6,416 nucleotides of DNA, taken from a bacterium UBP6_UBA1196 (lineage in GTDB: Bacteria; UBP6; UBA1177). Under the pieces are notes generated by a model. That model saw nothing but the letters and a program-made list of their open reading frames with translations. It searched no databases and was not told where the DNA came from. Of the stretch, positions 1 through 6,085 are shown piece after piece (within the stretch, counting starts at the first letter, position 1; each line of letters begins with the position of its first letter). A program made the position numbers and the translations under genes. The stretch is taken from NCBI GenBank assembly GCA_002310035.1, contig DBYC01000075.1:17299-23714 (forward strand). Direction: 5' to 3'.

Positions 1-530
1 TTTGCGTGTGTCGGGCAGCCGCCGTTAAGAAGTTTGAAATTCTTTTCAGGAAGTTGTTTTGCGACAAAAGCACCGAGATTGCAGTCAGGGATGAAAAGAA
101 TGTTTTTGTTGTCCAGTTTTTTCACGATCTTCACTGCCGAAGAGGATGTTACGCAGACGTCGCATATCGTTTTGAGCGAAGTCGTTGTGTTGATGTAGGC
201 TACAACAGTGTAATCGGGATAAGCTTTTTTTACTTCGGAAATTATCTCTTTATCCATCTGTTCCGCCATCGGACATCCTGCCGTCGGATTTGCGAGATAG
301 ACTGTTTTTTCGGGCGAAAGCAGTTTTACCGTTTCAGCCATGAAGCGCACTCCGCACATGATCACGGTTTTCTGCGGAGCGTCTTTGGCTTTTACGCTAA
401 GCTGAAAAGAATCTCCTGTAAAATCGGCTACTTCTGTTATTTCTCTCGCCTGATAGCTGTGAGCTAAAACGCAGATATCTTTTTCTTTTTTAAGGCGCAG
501 GATCTCCTGCTGTACTTGACTGATATTCAT
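1..530 (-). CDS. nadA: Quinolinate synthase NadA (N-terminal 176 residues, cut by window edge)
   Basis: Cytosolic [4Fe-4S] enzyme that condenses iminoaspartate with dihydroxyacetone phosphate to quinolinate in de novo NAD synthesis. I translated the minus strand from the ATG at 530; the frame stays open to the left edge. Family signatures are visible: AHSYQ (His24), MCGVRFMAET (59-67), NPTAGCPM with Cys86, YINTTTSLK (112-120), TSSSAVK, PDCNLG and NGGCPTH with Cys172. Cys86 and Cys172 match two of the three cluster cysteines of NadA; the third and the rest of the C-terminal half lie outside the window. The start is supported by GGAG at 537-540, six bases upstream. The ATG overlaps the hydE stop codon (ATGA), so translation is probably coupled to hydE. 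PDCNLG has Cys where other residues are more usual, which may be a lineage trait. nadB or nadC might follow beyond the edge, but this cannot be seen. Confidence 0.94.
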   Translation of the reverse strand, partial: MNISQVQQEILRLKKEKDICVLAHSYQAREITEVADFTGDSFQLSVKAKDAPQKTVIMCGVRFMAETVKLLSPEKTVYLANPTAGCPMAEQMDKEIISEVKKAYPDYTVVAYINTTTSLKTICDVCVTSSSAVKIVKKLDNKNILFIPDCNLGAFVAKQLPEKNFKLLNGGCPTHA

Positions 531-1585
531 TTTTCACTCCTTTTTACGTTTCCGACATCGGTGACAATATGATAACCGGCGTTCGTGACGCGCATCTCCA
601 GACAGCCGCGGCACTGCGCCGATTCTTCGCCCGTGCATATTTTGTTTTCGTATAAATCGTAAAGTTTTCTTACCGAAACAGGTGAAAGATTCGGCATGAC
701 GACGTTCGCTCCCGCTTTGAGCCCCATTTCACGCCCCTGCGGATGGATCGTTCCGAGCGCGGTAGTTGCCGGAAGAAGGGCATGCGGAAACATCAGGCGC
801 AGAATCGAAACCATTCTGAGAACAAGCGTAAGTTCACCCTGCTTTTTATCGGCAAACGGAGTCTTTTCATGAGGAATAAAAGGGCCTATCCCGATCATGT
901 CTGGGTCAAGCTGCTGCAAAAAACGGAGGTCTGCTACCAAATTTGCCGTAGTCTGGAAAGGGGAGCCGACCATAAATCCGGAACCTACCTGATAGCCGAT
1001 CTCCTTGAGGTCAAAAAGGCATTTTTTGCGGTTTTCAGGCGACAGTTCAGCCGGATGAAGTTTATGATAATGAGTGTTGTCGGCAGTCTCGTGACGCAGA
1101 AGATAGCGGTTTGCCCCGGCGTCAAAGAGTTTCTGATAGCTTTCACGCGATTTTTCTCCGAGTGAAAGTGTTATCGCGACATCTGGAAAATTTTTTCTGA
1201 TATCGGAAACGATCTTGCACATCCTTTCATCGTTGAAATAGAGATCTTCGCCGCCCTGAAGGACGAAAGTCCTAAATCCGAGACCATAACCTTCGCGGCA
1301 GCACTCCATGATCTCCTCTTCAGTGAGTCTGTAGCGCGTCGCATCGGTGTTTCCCCGCCTTATGCCGCAGTAGTAGCAGTTGTTTTTGCAGTAATTCGTC
1401 ATCTCGATAAGTCCACGGAGATAAACAGCGTCACCGTAAATTCTTCTCCTGACTTTGTCTGCAGCGGTTCCAAGAGGTTCAGTTGCATCTTCGCTTTCGA
1501 TCAGGACGGAAAGCCCTTCGTCTGACAGGTTTCTCTCAAGCGCAAGTTTTTCAATAAGTTCCGCTATGTTTGGAAAAACGGTCAT
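527..1585 (-). CDS. hydE: [FeFe]-hydrogenase maturation radical SAM protein HydE
   Basis: Radical S-adenosylmethionine enzyme that, with HydG and HydF, builds the diiron subcluster of the [FeFe]-hydrogenase H-cluster. The 352-residue product matches the usual HydE length of about 350. The radical SAM motif C66-x3-C70-x2-C73 sits in NYCKNNCYYCGIRR. It is followed by VLQGGED (108-114), TLSLGE (139-144), RYLLRHETAD (160-169), GSGFMVGSPFQT (201-212), IGIGPFIPH (231-239), LPATTALGTI (271-280) and GANVVMPNLSP, all close to the HydE fold and unlike BioB or PylB. C317-x7-C325-x2-C328 matches the optional second Fe-S site of Thermotoga HydE. I chose the ATG at 1585 because GGAG (1592-1595) stands six bases before it. 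A GTG at 1624 and an ATG at 1597 are in frame, but no ribosome binding site is evident before the GTG. It overlaps nadA by four bases. hydF, hydG and the hydrogenase are not in the window. Confidence 0.91.
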   Translation of the reverse strand: MTVFPNIAELIEKLALERNLSDEGLSVLIESEDATEPLGTAADKVRRRIYGDAVYLRGLIEMTNYCKNNCYYCGIRRGNTDATRYRLTEEEIMECCREGYGLGFRTFVLQGGEDLYFNDERMCKIVSDIRKNFPDVAITLSLGEKSRESYQKLFDAGANRYLLRHETADNTHYHKLHPAELSPENRKKCLFDLKEIGYQVGSGFMVGSPFQTTANLVADLRFLQQLDPDMIGIGPFIPHEKTPFADKKQGELTLVLRMVSILRLMFPHALLPATTALGTIHPQGREMGLKAGANVVMPNLSPVSVRKLYDLYENKICTGEESAQCRGCLEMRVTNAGYHIVTDVGNVKRSEK

Positions 1586-1614
1586 TTTTTTCTCCATGAG
1601 CCGAAAATCGCGGT

Positions 1615-1643
1615 TTTTTAACACAAGGGGGAAAAATCGTCAA
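1615..1643 (-). promoter_or_regulatory. Possible sigma70-type promoter for hydE-nadA
   Basis: On the minus strand, TTGACG (1638-1643) is followed after exactly 17 bases by TAAAAA (1615-1620). Transcription would start near 1608, giving a leader of roughly 20-25 bases before the hydE ATG at 1585. The -35 matches consensus at 5 of 6 positions and the -10 at only 4 of 6. It sits in the only sizeable gap of the minus-strand gene run, where a separate promoter would be expected. Read-through from copA is the alternative; I saw no clear intrinsic terminator in the gap. Confidence 0.32.
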
Positions 1644-1680
1644 GATATTGCATAAATACGACAGCTCATAAATTTGTTAT

Positions 1681-3891
1681 TCACCTGATTTTTGCAAAAT
1701 TGAGCCTGAGCGCGTTCATGCAGACAGTAAAACTGGACAAACTCATTGCCGCGGCTCCGAGCATCGGGTTCATTTCAAGGCCGAAAAGCCCAGCCGCCAT
1801 CGGAATGCAGATCAGATTGTAGAAAAACGCCCAGAAAAGGTTTTCATGGATGTTACGCACTGTCGCCCTGCCGAGACGCACTGCCGCTGCAACATCGGAA
1901 AGCGAGCTGTTCACAAGCACGATGTCCGCCGAATCTATCGCGACATCTGTTCCCGCGCCGATCGCAATGCCTGTATCAGCCTTTGTCAATGCGGGTGAAT
2001 CGTTGATACCGTCCCCCACCATCGCGACTTTTCCCTCTTTCTGAAGTTTTTCGATCACGGCCGCTTTTCCCTGAGGAAGAACATCCGAGACCCATTCGTT
2101 AATTCCACATGAAGCGGCTATCGCCTTTGCAGTCCTAGCGTTGTCGCCTGTCAGCATCACGACTTTCAAGCCTAAATCCCTGAGTTCTTTTATTGCCGCG
2201 GCGGAATCTTCCTTTATCGTGTCGGCGACCGCGATGATTCCGAGAAGCGAGCCGTTTTCCTCAAAAAAGAGCGGAGTTTTTCCGCAGTCCGCGGCATTTC
2301 CGGCAGCTTTTTCGATTTCAGCCGGAATTTTTGCGAAATTTTCAATATATTTTCTGCTTCCTGCGTGAAGCGTTTTTCCGTTTATTTCAGCGGAAAGTCC
2401 GTTGCCCGGAAACACCTGGAAATCCGAGGTTTCCAAGACTTCAAGGTTTGAATCCCGCCCCTTTTTCACGACTGCTTTTGCAAGAGGATGCTCGCTTTTT
2501 TCTTCAAGCGAAAACGCCTTTTCAAGCAGCTCTTTTTCAGAAATTCCGCTAGCCGGAACGATGTCGGTAACTTCCGGTTCGCCTTTTGTCACGGTTCCCG
2601 TTTTGTCGAGGGCTATAGTTCTGATTTTTCCTATAGTTTCAAGGGCTTCGCTTGTTTTGAAAAGGATCCCGTTTTTCGCGCCGAGCCCGCTTCCCACCAT
2701 GATCGCGACAGGTGTCGCCAGTCCTAAAGCGCACGGACACGAAATGACGAGGACGCAGATCCCTCTCGCAAGTGCGAAACCAAGCGTTTCCCCGGCCAGC
2801 AGCCAGCCGGCGACGACAATCAGAGCGATGAGAATGACAGCCGGAACGAAAACGCCCGAAACCTTGTCGGCGATCCTTGCGATCGGGGCTTTTGTCGCCG
2901 CAGCGTCGGAAACCATGCGGATTATCTGCGACAAGGTCGTGTCGCTGCCGATCCTTTCAGCCCTGCACCTGATAAAACCTGACATATTGATCGTAGCCGC
3001 ACTGACGCGGTCGCCTTCTGTCTTGTCGACTGGAACAGATTCGCCTGTCAGAGCCGATTCGTCGAGAGCCGCGCTCCCTTCGATGACGGTCCCGTCGGCG
3101 GGAACGCTCTGCCCCGGTCTGACGATGAATGTGTCGCCTATTTTCACTTCAGAAACCGGAACTTCGACTTCGTTTCCGTCACGCACAATAACGGCGGTTT
3201 TCGGAGCAAGTTTCATCAGGCTTTTGAGTGCGCTTGTCGTCTTTCCCTTCGAAACAGCTTCGAGAAGTTTCCCGACCGTGATCAGAGCAGGGATCATCGC
3301 CGCCGATTCGAAGTAAAGCCTGTTGTGGTAAAGTTCCGCGCAGCCGTCGACATTCCTGAAAATCAGGCAGAGGACATAAAAACTCCATCCGAAAGAGACG
3401 GCGGAACCCATCGCGACAAGGGTGTCCATATTCGGAGCGGCATGGAGAAGGGCGCGGAAACCGCTTGTGAAAAATTTGTTGTTTATCGCCATCACTATAA
3501 CCGCAAGAACCATCTGGATCAAAGCCAGATATTTGTGCGAAAGCCCCTCCGGAAGCGGCAGAGAGAGCATGTGCGCTCCCATCGTGATATACATGAGAAG
3601 GCACAGGAAAACGAGCGAAAGAAGAAGCCGTTTTTTGAGTTTCGGCGTTTCGGTATCGGCCAGAGCGTCATCGTTTCCGGCAGGATTTTTCTCTTTTTTT
3701 AGTTTCGCGCCGTAGCCTGCCGCCTTTACTGCCTTTATGATCTCTTCCGGCGCAGCTGTTCCCTCGACACCCATCGAATTTGTGAGCAGACTCACCGAAA
3801 CCGAGGAAACTCCCGGTACTTTCGCGACTGCCTTTTCAACCCGCGCCTGACACGCGGCGCAGCTCATTCCCGTAACACGATACTGTTTCAT
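1681..3891 (-). CDS. copA: Cu(+)-exporting P1B-1-type ATPase CopA
   Basis: Inner-membrane pump that exports Cu(+) at the cost of ATP. The 736-residue protein has one N-terminal heavy-metal-associated domain (about 1-64) with GMSCAAC (Cys11, Cys14), then a charged linker. Four helices follow (about 86-106, 121-137, 156-178, 192-212), then the actuator domain with TGES (282-285), and helices 5-6 carrying the metal-binding CPC (385-387). Next come the phosphorylation site DKTGT (Asp429), the P1B-specific HP pair (468-469), TGDN (581-584) and GDGIND (626-631). The last two helices carry Tyr691-Asn692 and Met716 with Ser719-Ser720, the Cu(+) signature separating this group from Zn/Cd and Co pumps. 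All catalytic residues are present. GAGAGG (3900-3905) precedes the ATG by eight bases. The start overlaps the stop of the upstream acetyltransferase gene (ATGA), so the two are probably translated together. Silver may also be carried. No CopY, CsoR or CueR regulator gene is nearby. Confidence 0.97.
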   Translation of the reverse strand: MKQYRVTGMSCAACQARVEKAVAKVPGVSSVSVSLLTNSMGVEGTAAPEEIIKAVKAAGYGAKLKKEKNPAGNDDALADTETPKLKKRLLLSLVFLCLLMYITMGAHMLSLPLPEGLSHKYLALIQMVLAVIVMAINNKFFTSGFRALLHAAPNMDTLVAMGSAVSFGWSFYVLCLIFRNVDGCAELYHNRLYFESAAMIPALITVGKLLEAVSKGKTTSALKSLMKLAPKTAVIVRDGNEVEVPVSEVKIGDTFIVRPGQSVPADGTVIEGSAALDESALTGESVPVDKTEGDRVSAATINMSGFIRCRAERIGSDTTLSQIIRMVSDAAATKAPIARIADKVSGVFVPAVILIALIVVAGWLLAGETLGFALARGICVLVISCPCALGLATPVAIMVGSGLGAKNGILFKTSEALETIGKIRTIALDKTGTVTKGEPEVTDIVPASGISEKELLEKAFSLEEKSEHPLAKAVVKKGRDSNLEVLETSDFQVFPGNGLSAEINGKTLHAGSRKYIENFAKIPAEIEKAAGNAADCGKTPLFFEENGSLLGIIAVADTIKEDSAAAIKELRDLGLKVVMLTGDNARTAKAIAASCGINEWVSDVLPQGKAAVIEKLQKEGKVAMVGDGINDSPALTKADTGIAIGAGTDVAIDSADIVLVNSSLSDVAAAVRLGRATVRNIHENLFWAFFYNLICIPMAAGLFGLEMNPMLGAAAMSLSSFTVCMNALRLNFAKIR

Positions 3892-4685
3892 TGATTATTC
3901 CTCTCTTTATTCATATTTTCTATAAATTCGTTGCTTTTTGCGGTTACTTCGACCCAGCCTGGAATGAATCCGCTGCGGATCGCGGTTTTGACCGAACCTA
4001 AATTTGACCACGCGGCGCAGTAAAAAGGCACTTTACCCGCTTCAAAAGCGGCTCTTGCCAGTTGATTCGTGAGCGCGGAACCGATCCCGCGGTTTCTGTA
4101 CTCAGGCAGGACATCGATCCCTATCTGCCACATAGTGTCGCAGTCGGCTGAACATCCGGCCAAACTGATAAGTTCGCCGCCGTCGTAAGCTCCGACAGCG
4201 AGAACATCAAGGTGTTTCCGGTCTTTGCAGAGTGCATTACTCCACTGAGGAAGATAAAGTTCTGAAAAATCCTCTTTGTGCAAAATCCGTGTTTCAAACT
4301 GACATGTTAGTTCCGCTGCAAAAATCTTCTCGATATCGGGAAGAAAATATTCAGCCATAAAGCAGACTTTCGCGTCAAAAGGCTCAAGAATGCTGTTCAG
4401 CGCATAAACCGCAGGAGTCTCGAAACAGGCAAAGAGAGGCGTAGTGTTGACGAAATTTTCAAGATCGTGCATCAACTCTTTTTTGCAGGAAACGACCGCG
4501 TTCGAGCCATAAGAAACAATGTCGCAGATATGCGGCAGCTTCAGATAGCGGCGTGCCGCCCCGGCAGGAAAAGACTCCACCACGACATTTTTATCACTCA
4601 AAAAATCAACTGCTCTGCATGAACAGTCGATCGCCGATTGCTGCATCGCTATTTTCAGAATATCTGACTGGTTCATTTTTTTCAT
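3888..4685 (-). CDS. Cysteine-rich GNAT-family acetyltransferase
   Basis: Predicted soluble acyl-CoA N-acyltransferase of 265 residues; the substrate is unknown. The C-terminal half (about 130-250) is a GNAT domain: QIGIDVLPEYRNRGIGSAL (187-205) is motif A with the acetyl-CoA pyrophosphate loop R197-x-x-G-I-G, followed by a VPFYCAAWSN strand and SVKTAIRSGF helix. The N-terminal half (about 5-125) is a family-specific extension with AMQQSAID, LPHICDIVSYGSN, CFETPAV and MAEYFLPD. From memory the whole layout resembles a GNAT group common in anaerobic Firmicutes. Eleven cysteines (about 4%) is high for a cytosolic enzyme. The ATG at 4685 is chosen because GGAG (4692-4695) stands six bases upstream. 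An in-frame TTG at 4736 would add 17 residues but lacks a ribosome site, and those codons lie in a repeated element. The gene overlaps copA by four bases, so a role linked to copper or thiol chemistry is possible but unproven. Confidence 0.86.
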   Translation of the reverse strand: MKKMNQSDILKIAMQQSAIDCSCRAVDFLSDKNVVVESFPAGAARRYLKLPHICDIVSYGSNAVVSCKKELMHDLENFVNTTPLFACFETPAVYALNSILEPFDAKVCFMAEYFLPDIEKIFAAELTCQFETRILHKEDFSELYLPQWSNALCKDRKHLDVLAVGAYDGGELISLAGCSADCDTMWQIGIDVLPEYRNRGIGSALTNQLARAAFEAGKVPFYCAAWSNLGSVKTAIRSGFIPGWVEVTAKSNEFIENMNKERNNQ

Positions 4686-4691
4686 CCAACG

Positions 4692-4695
4692 CTCC
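4692..4695 (-). promoter_or_regulatory. Ribosome binding site deciding the GNAT gene start
   Basis: GGAG lies six bases before the ATG at 4685 and rules against the in-frame TTG at 4736. Its first two bases are also the last two of the 43-bp repeat element at 4694-4736, so any structure formed by that element would reach the ribosome site. Confidence 0.6.
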
Positions 4696-4736
4696 GTTTT
4701 TCGTCCGATTTTGCTGTATTTCAGACAAAAATCCAA
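4694..4736 (-). repeat. 43-bp semi-palindromic element, copy 1 (GNAT leader)
   Basis: On the minus strand this stretch aligns without gaps to 6070-6028 at 34 of 43 positions. The downstream 21 bases, from GCAAAAT to the end, differ at one position. The shared core is CGGACGAAAAACGG here and TGGACGAAAAACGG in the other copy. An upstream TTTTTGTCTG can fold back on the CGGACGAAAAA core, with one bulged base and a G-U pair. It lies immediately before the GNAT ribosome site. I do not recognise the element; it could be a dispersed repeat or an operator. Confidence 0.6.
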
Positions 4737-4783
4737 TATTTCTGGAACACAACCATTTAGTTTAAAGATACGCTAGAAAATAT

Positions 4784-4812
4784 TTGATAAAATTTTCTTG
4801 ATATATTATTAT
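4784..4812 (+). promoter_or_regulatory. Sigma70-type promoter for the ORF6N gene
   Basis: TTGATA (4784-4789) and TATTAT (4807-4812) each match consensus at 5 of 6 positions and are separated by exactly 17 bases. The expected start of transcription is near 4819, about 28 bases before the ATG at 4847. A short inverted repeat, GAAAAT (4776-4781) and ATTTTC (4792-4797), overlaps the -35 box. The stretch is very AT-rich, so chance matches are easier here. Confidence 0.55.
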
Positions 4813-4846
4813 TGGCTTGTAAAAGTTTGTTTATTGTAACAAAAAT

Positions 4847-5839
4847 ATGAAAAATGAAATTATAATTCACAGCGAAAATGATTTGAAGTCAAAAATCTAC
4901 ACGATTCGCGGAATTCAGGTGATGCTGGATTTTGACTTGGCCGAAATTTATGGGTACACGACCAAACGTTTTAACGAACAAGTCAAGAATAATATTGATA
5001 AATTTGATGAAGATTTCAGATTCCAGCTGACTTGGGAGGAAATGGAAATAATATTATCATTACGTTCAAGGTCGAAAATTTCGACCTTGAACACAGGGCG
5101 CGGCAGCAATGTTAAATACCTTCCTTACGCCTTTACCGAACAGGGAATTTATATGCTGATGACGGTTCTTCGCGGTGATCTGGCAATAAGACAGAGCAAA
5201 ATTCTGATCCGGCTTTTCAAAACGATGAAGGATTTCATCATCGAACGTGAAGATCTTATCGGTTATAACGATGTTGCAAAACTTGCGATCCAGACTTCGC
5301 AAAACACCAAAGACATTGCCTTAATTAAAGAAAACATGGCAACAAAAACTGATGTTGTCAAAATCATTGAAGATTTCAGCAGCAGCGAAATAAAAAAGGA
5401 TTTTCTCTTTTTGAACGGAAAATCTGTTGAAGCTGACCTCGCTTACCAGCAGATCTATGCCGAGGCGAAAGAAACAATTTTTGTGATTGACAACTATATC
5501 AGCTTAAAAACGCTTGTTCTGCTCAAATCGGTGCGGGAAAATGTAAAAATAACGATATTTTCAGACAATATCCGTCATGGTTTACACAAACAGGAACTCG
5601 ATGATTTTATTAAGGAATATCCTAATATCGAGCTCTCTTTCAAAATATCCGACGGTATTTTTCACGACCGCTATGTTATTCTCGATTTCGGCACGGAAAA
5701 CGAAAAGATCTATCACTGCGGAGCTTCGTCAAAAGATGCAGGGAAAAAAGTCTGTGCAATTTCGACAATCACAGACAGTGCCGTTTATAAACCGCTGATT
5801 AAAAAATTAGTGAAAAATAGGGCTCTCGTTTTTGATTAA
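4847..5839 (+). CDS. ORF6N-domain protein with PLD-like C-terminal domain
   Basis: 330-residue predicted DNA-associated protein. The N-terminal part (about 14-105) is an ORF6N (KilA-N/Bro-related) domain: KIYTIRGIQVMLDFDLAEIYG, FNEQVKNN, DKFDEDFRFQLT and YLPYAFTEQGIYMLMTVLRG. These domains occur in phage antirepressors and in many chromosomal genes of gut and anaerobic bacteria. A charged helical stretch (about 145-190) leads to a C-terminal phospholipase-D-like domain (about 195-325), with H273-x-R275-x4-D280 and then HCGASSKDAGKK (290-301). This is a single HKD-type motif in which Lys is replaced by Arg, so nuclease or lipase activity is doubtful and a binding or dimer role is possible. The promoter upstream is good, but no clear Shine-Dalgarno sequence precedes the ATG. 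GC content is plainly lower than in copA, suggesting acquired DNA. Codons 73-82 contain a perfect 29-bp palindrome. It is divergent from the GNAT gene. Biological role unknown. Confidence 0.88.
   Translation: MKNEIIIHSENDLKSKIYTIRGIQVMLDFDLAEIYGYTTKRFNEQVKNNIDKFDEDFRFQLTWEEMEIILSLRSRSKISTLNTGRGSNVKYLPYAFTEQGIYMLMTVLRGDLAIRQSKILIRLFKTMKDFIIEREDLIGYNDVAKLAIQTSQNTKDIALIKENMATKTDVVKIIEDFSSSEIKKDFLFLNGKSVEADLAYQQIYAEAKETIFVIDNYISLKTLVLLKSVRENVKITIFSDNIRHGLHKQELDDFIKEYPNIELSFKISDGIFHDRYVILDFGTENEKIYHCGASSKDAGKKVCAISTITDSAVYKPLIKKLVKNRALVFD
5064..5092. repeat. Perfect 29-bp palindrome inside the ORF6N gene
   Basis: The left arm GTTCAAGGTCGAAA (5064-5077) and right arm TTTCGACCTTGAAC (5079-5092) are exact reverse complements around a single A at 5078. 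In the reading frame it covers roughly Ser74 to Asn82, between the ORF6N core strands and the FTEQG segment. The transcript can form a strong hairpin here, with a few central bases left as the loop. Confidence 0.9.
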
Positions 5840-5904
5840 GCCGCTGTCGCGTTGGCGGTTCAGATAGTCAATATTCAACATTGTCTGTTCTACATATCGA
5901 CATA

Positions 5905-5925
5905 CAAAATCCGCCTAAGATTTTG
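5905..5925. repeat. 7-bp inverted repeat downstream of the ORF6N gene
   Basis: CAAAATC (5905-5911) and GATTTTG (5919-5925) flank a 7-base loop. The stem is AT-rich and lacks a following T-run on either strand, so it is at best a weak terminator. Its right arm is also part of a longer alternative pairing with 5965-5975. Confidence 0.35.
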
Positions 5926-5995
5926 GATTTATTGATGTTTTGTGTCTGGAATACTCGATAAGTTCCAAAATCTTACGTTTAAACTCTGCATCCAT
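5915..5995 (-). CDS. Possible 26-residue small protein or leftover gene start
   Basis: A minus-strand frame from ATG at 5995 to TAG at 5915 encodes a charged 26-residue peptide beginning MDAEFKRKILELIEYSR. AGGGAG (6003-6008) stands seven bases upstream, as good a ribosome site as those of the real genes here, and this is the main reason for listing it. The peptide is predicted helical, has no signal sequence and is not recognised. It could be a leader peptide, a small protein, or the surviving start of a lost gene; the RKI...L pattern loosely resembles N-termini of AAA_14 ATPases, but that is weak. The frame is open upstream to 6112 through the repeat element, and no longer start looks likely. 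Nothing on the same strand follows it before the ORF6N gene, which is antisense. Confidence 0.22.
   Translation of the reverse strand: MDAEFKRKILELIEYSRHKTSINPKS
5916..5975. repeat. 11-bp inverted repeat spanning the small frame
   Basis: TAAGATTTTGG (5916-5926) and CCAAAATCTTA (5965-5975) are exact reverse complements separated by 38 bases. The left copy also provides the right arm of the 5905-5925 repeat, so the two hairpins exclude each other in a transcript. Confidence 0.4.
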
Positions 5996-6027
5996 ATTTT
6001 TTCTCCCTATTTCATTTTCTAAAACCA

Positions 6028-6070
6028 CCGTTTTTCGTCCAATTTTGCCGATTTTTGGACGAAAATCAAC
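6028..6070 (-). repeat. 43-bp semi-palindromic element, copy 2
   Basis: This is the second copy of the element found in front of the GNAT gene (34 of 43 positions identical, same strand). Here the symmetry is better: TTTTCGTCCAA (6032-6042) and TTGGACGAAAA (6055-6065) are perfect 11-bp arms around a 12-base loop. On the minus strand it lies 32 bases before the start of the small frame at 5995. Confidence 0.65.
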
Positions 6071-6074
6071 CGTT

Positions 6075-6085
6075 TTGGACGAAAA
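6075..6085 (+). repeat. Third TTGGACGAAAA core
   Basis: An exact third copy of the 11-bp core lies 20 bp (about two helical turns) after the copy at 6055-6065, in the same orientation. It could replace that copy as pairing partner of 6032-6042. Together the three cores look like a protein-binding cluster or the debris of a repeat. Confidence 0.5.

Noticed and set aside
6..467. 153-codon plus-strand open frame at the left edge
   Set aside because: It is the complement of nadA, which shows clear family motifs on the minus strand, and it has no recognisable domain.
743..1165. 140-codon plus-strand open frame
   Set aside because: It is antisense to hydE, with low-complexity basic composition and no support.
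1586..1624. Longer HydE from GTG at 1624 (365 residues)
   Set aside because: A C-rich stretch rather than a purine-rich site precedes the GTG, and the extension lacks family similarity. It would also overlap the possible -10 box.
2402..3316. 304-codon plus-strand open frame
   Set aside because: It is antisense to copA, whose every catalytic motif is intact in the other strand. The predicted peptide is Ser/Thr/Pro/Ala-rich with no domain.
3179..3604. 141-codon minus-strand open frame in another phase of copA
   Set aside because: It lies wholly within copA in a different frame; copA codes through this stretch.
4686..4736. Longer GNAT protein from TTG at 4736 (282 residues)
   Set aside because: No ribosome site precedes it, the added codons lie in a repeated DNA element, and the ATG at 4685 has a well-spaced GGAG.
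5840..5860. Intrinsic terminator after the ORF6N gene (CCGC...GCGG)
   Set aside because: Only four base pairs and no T-run follows.
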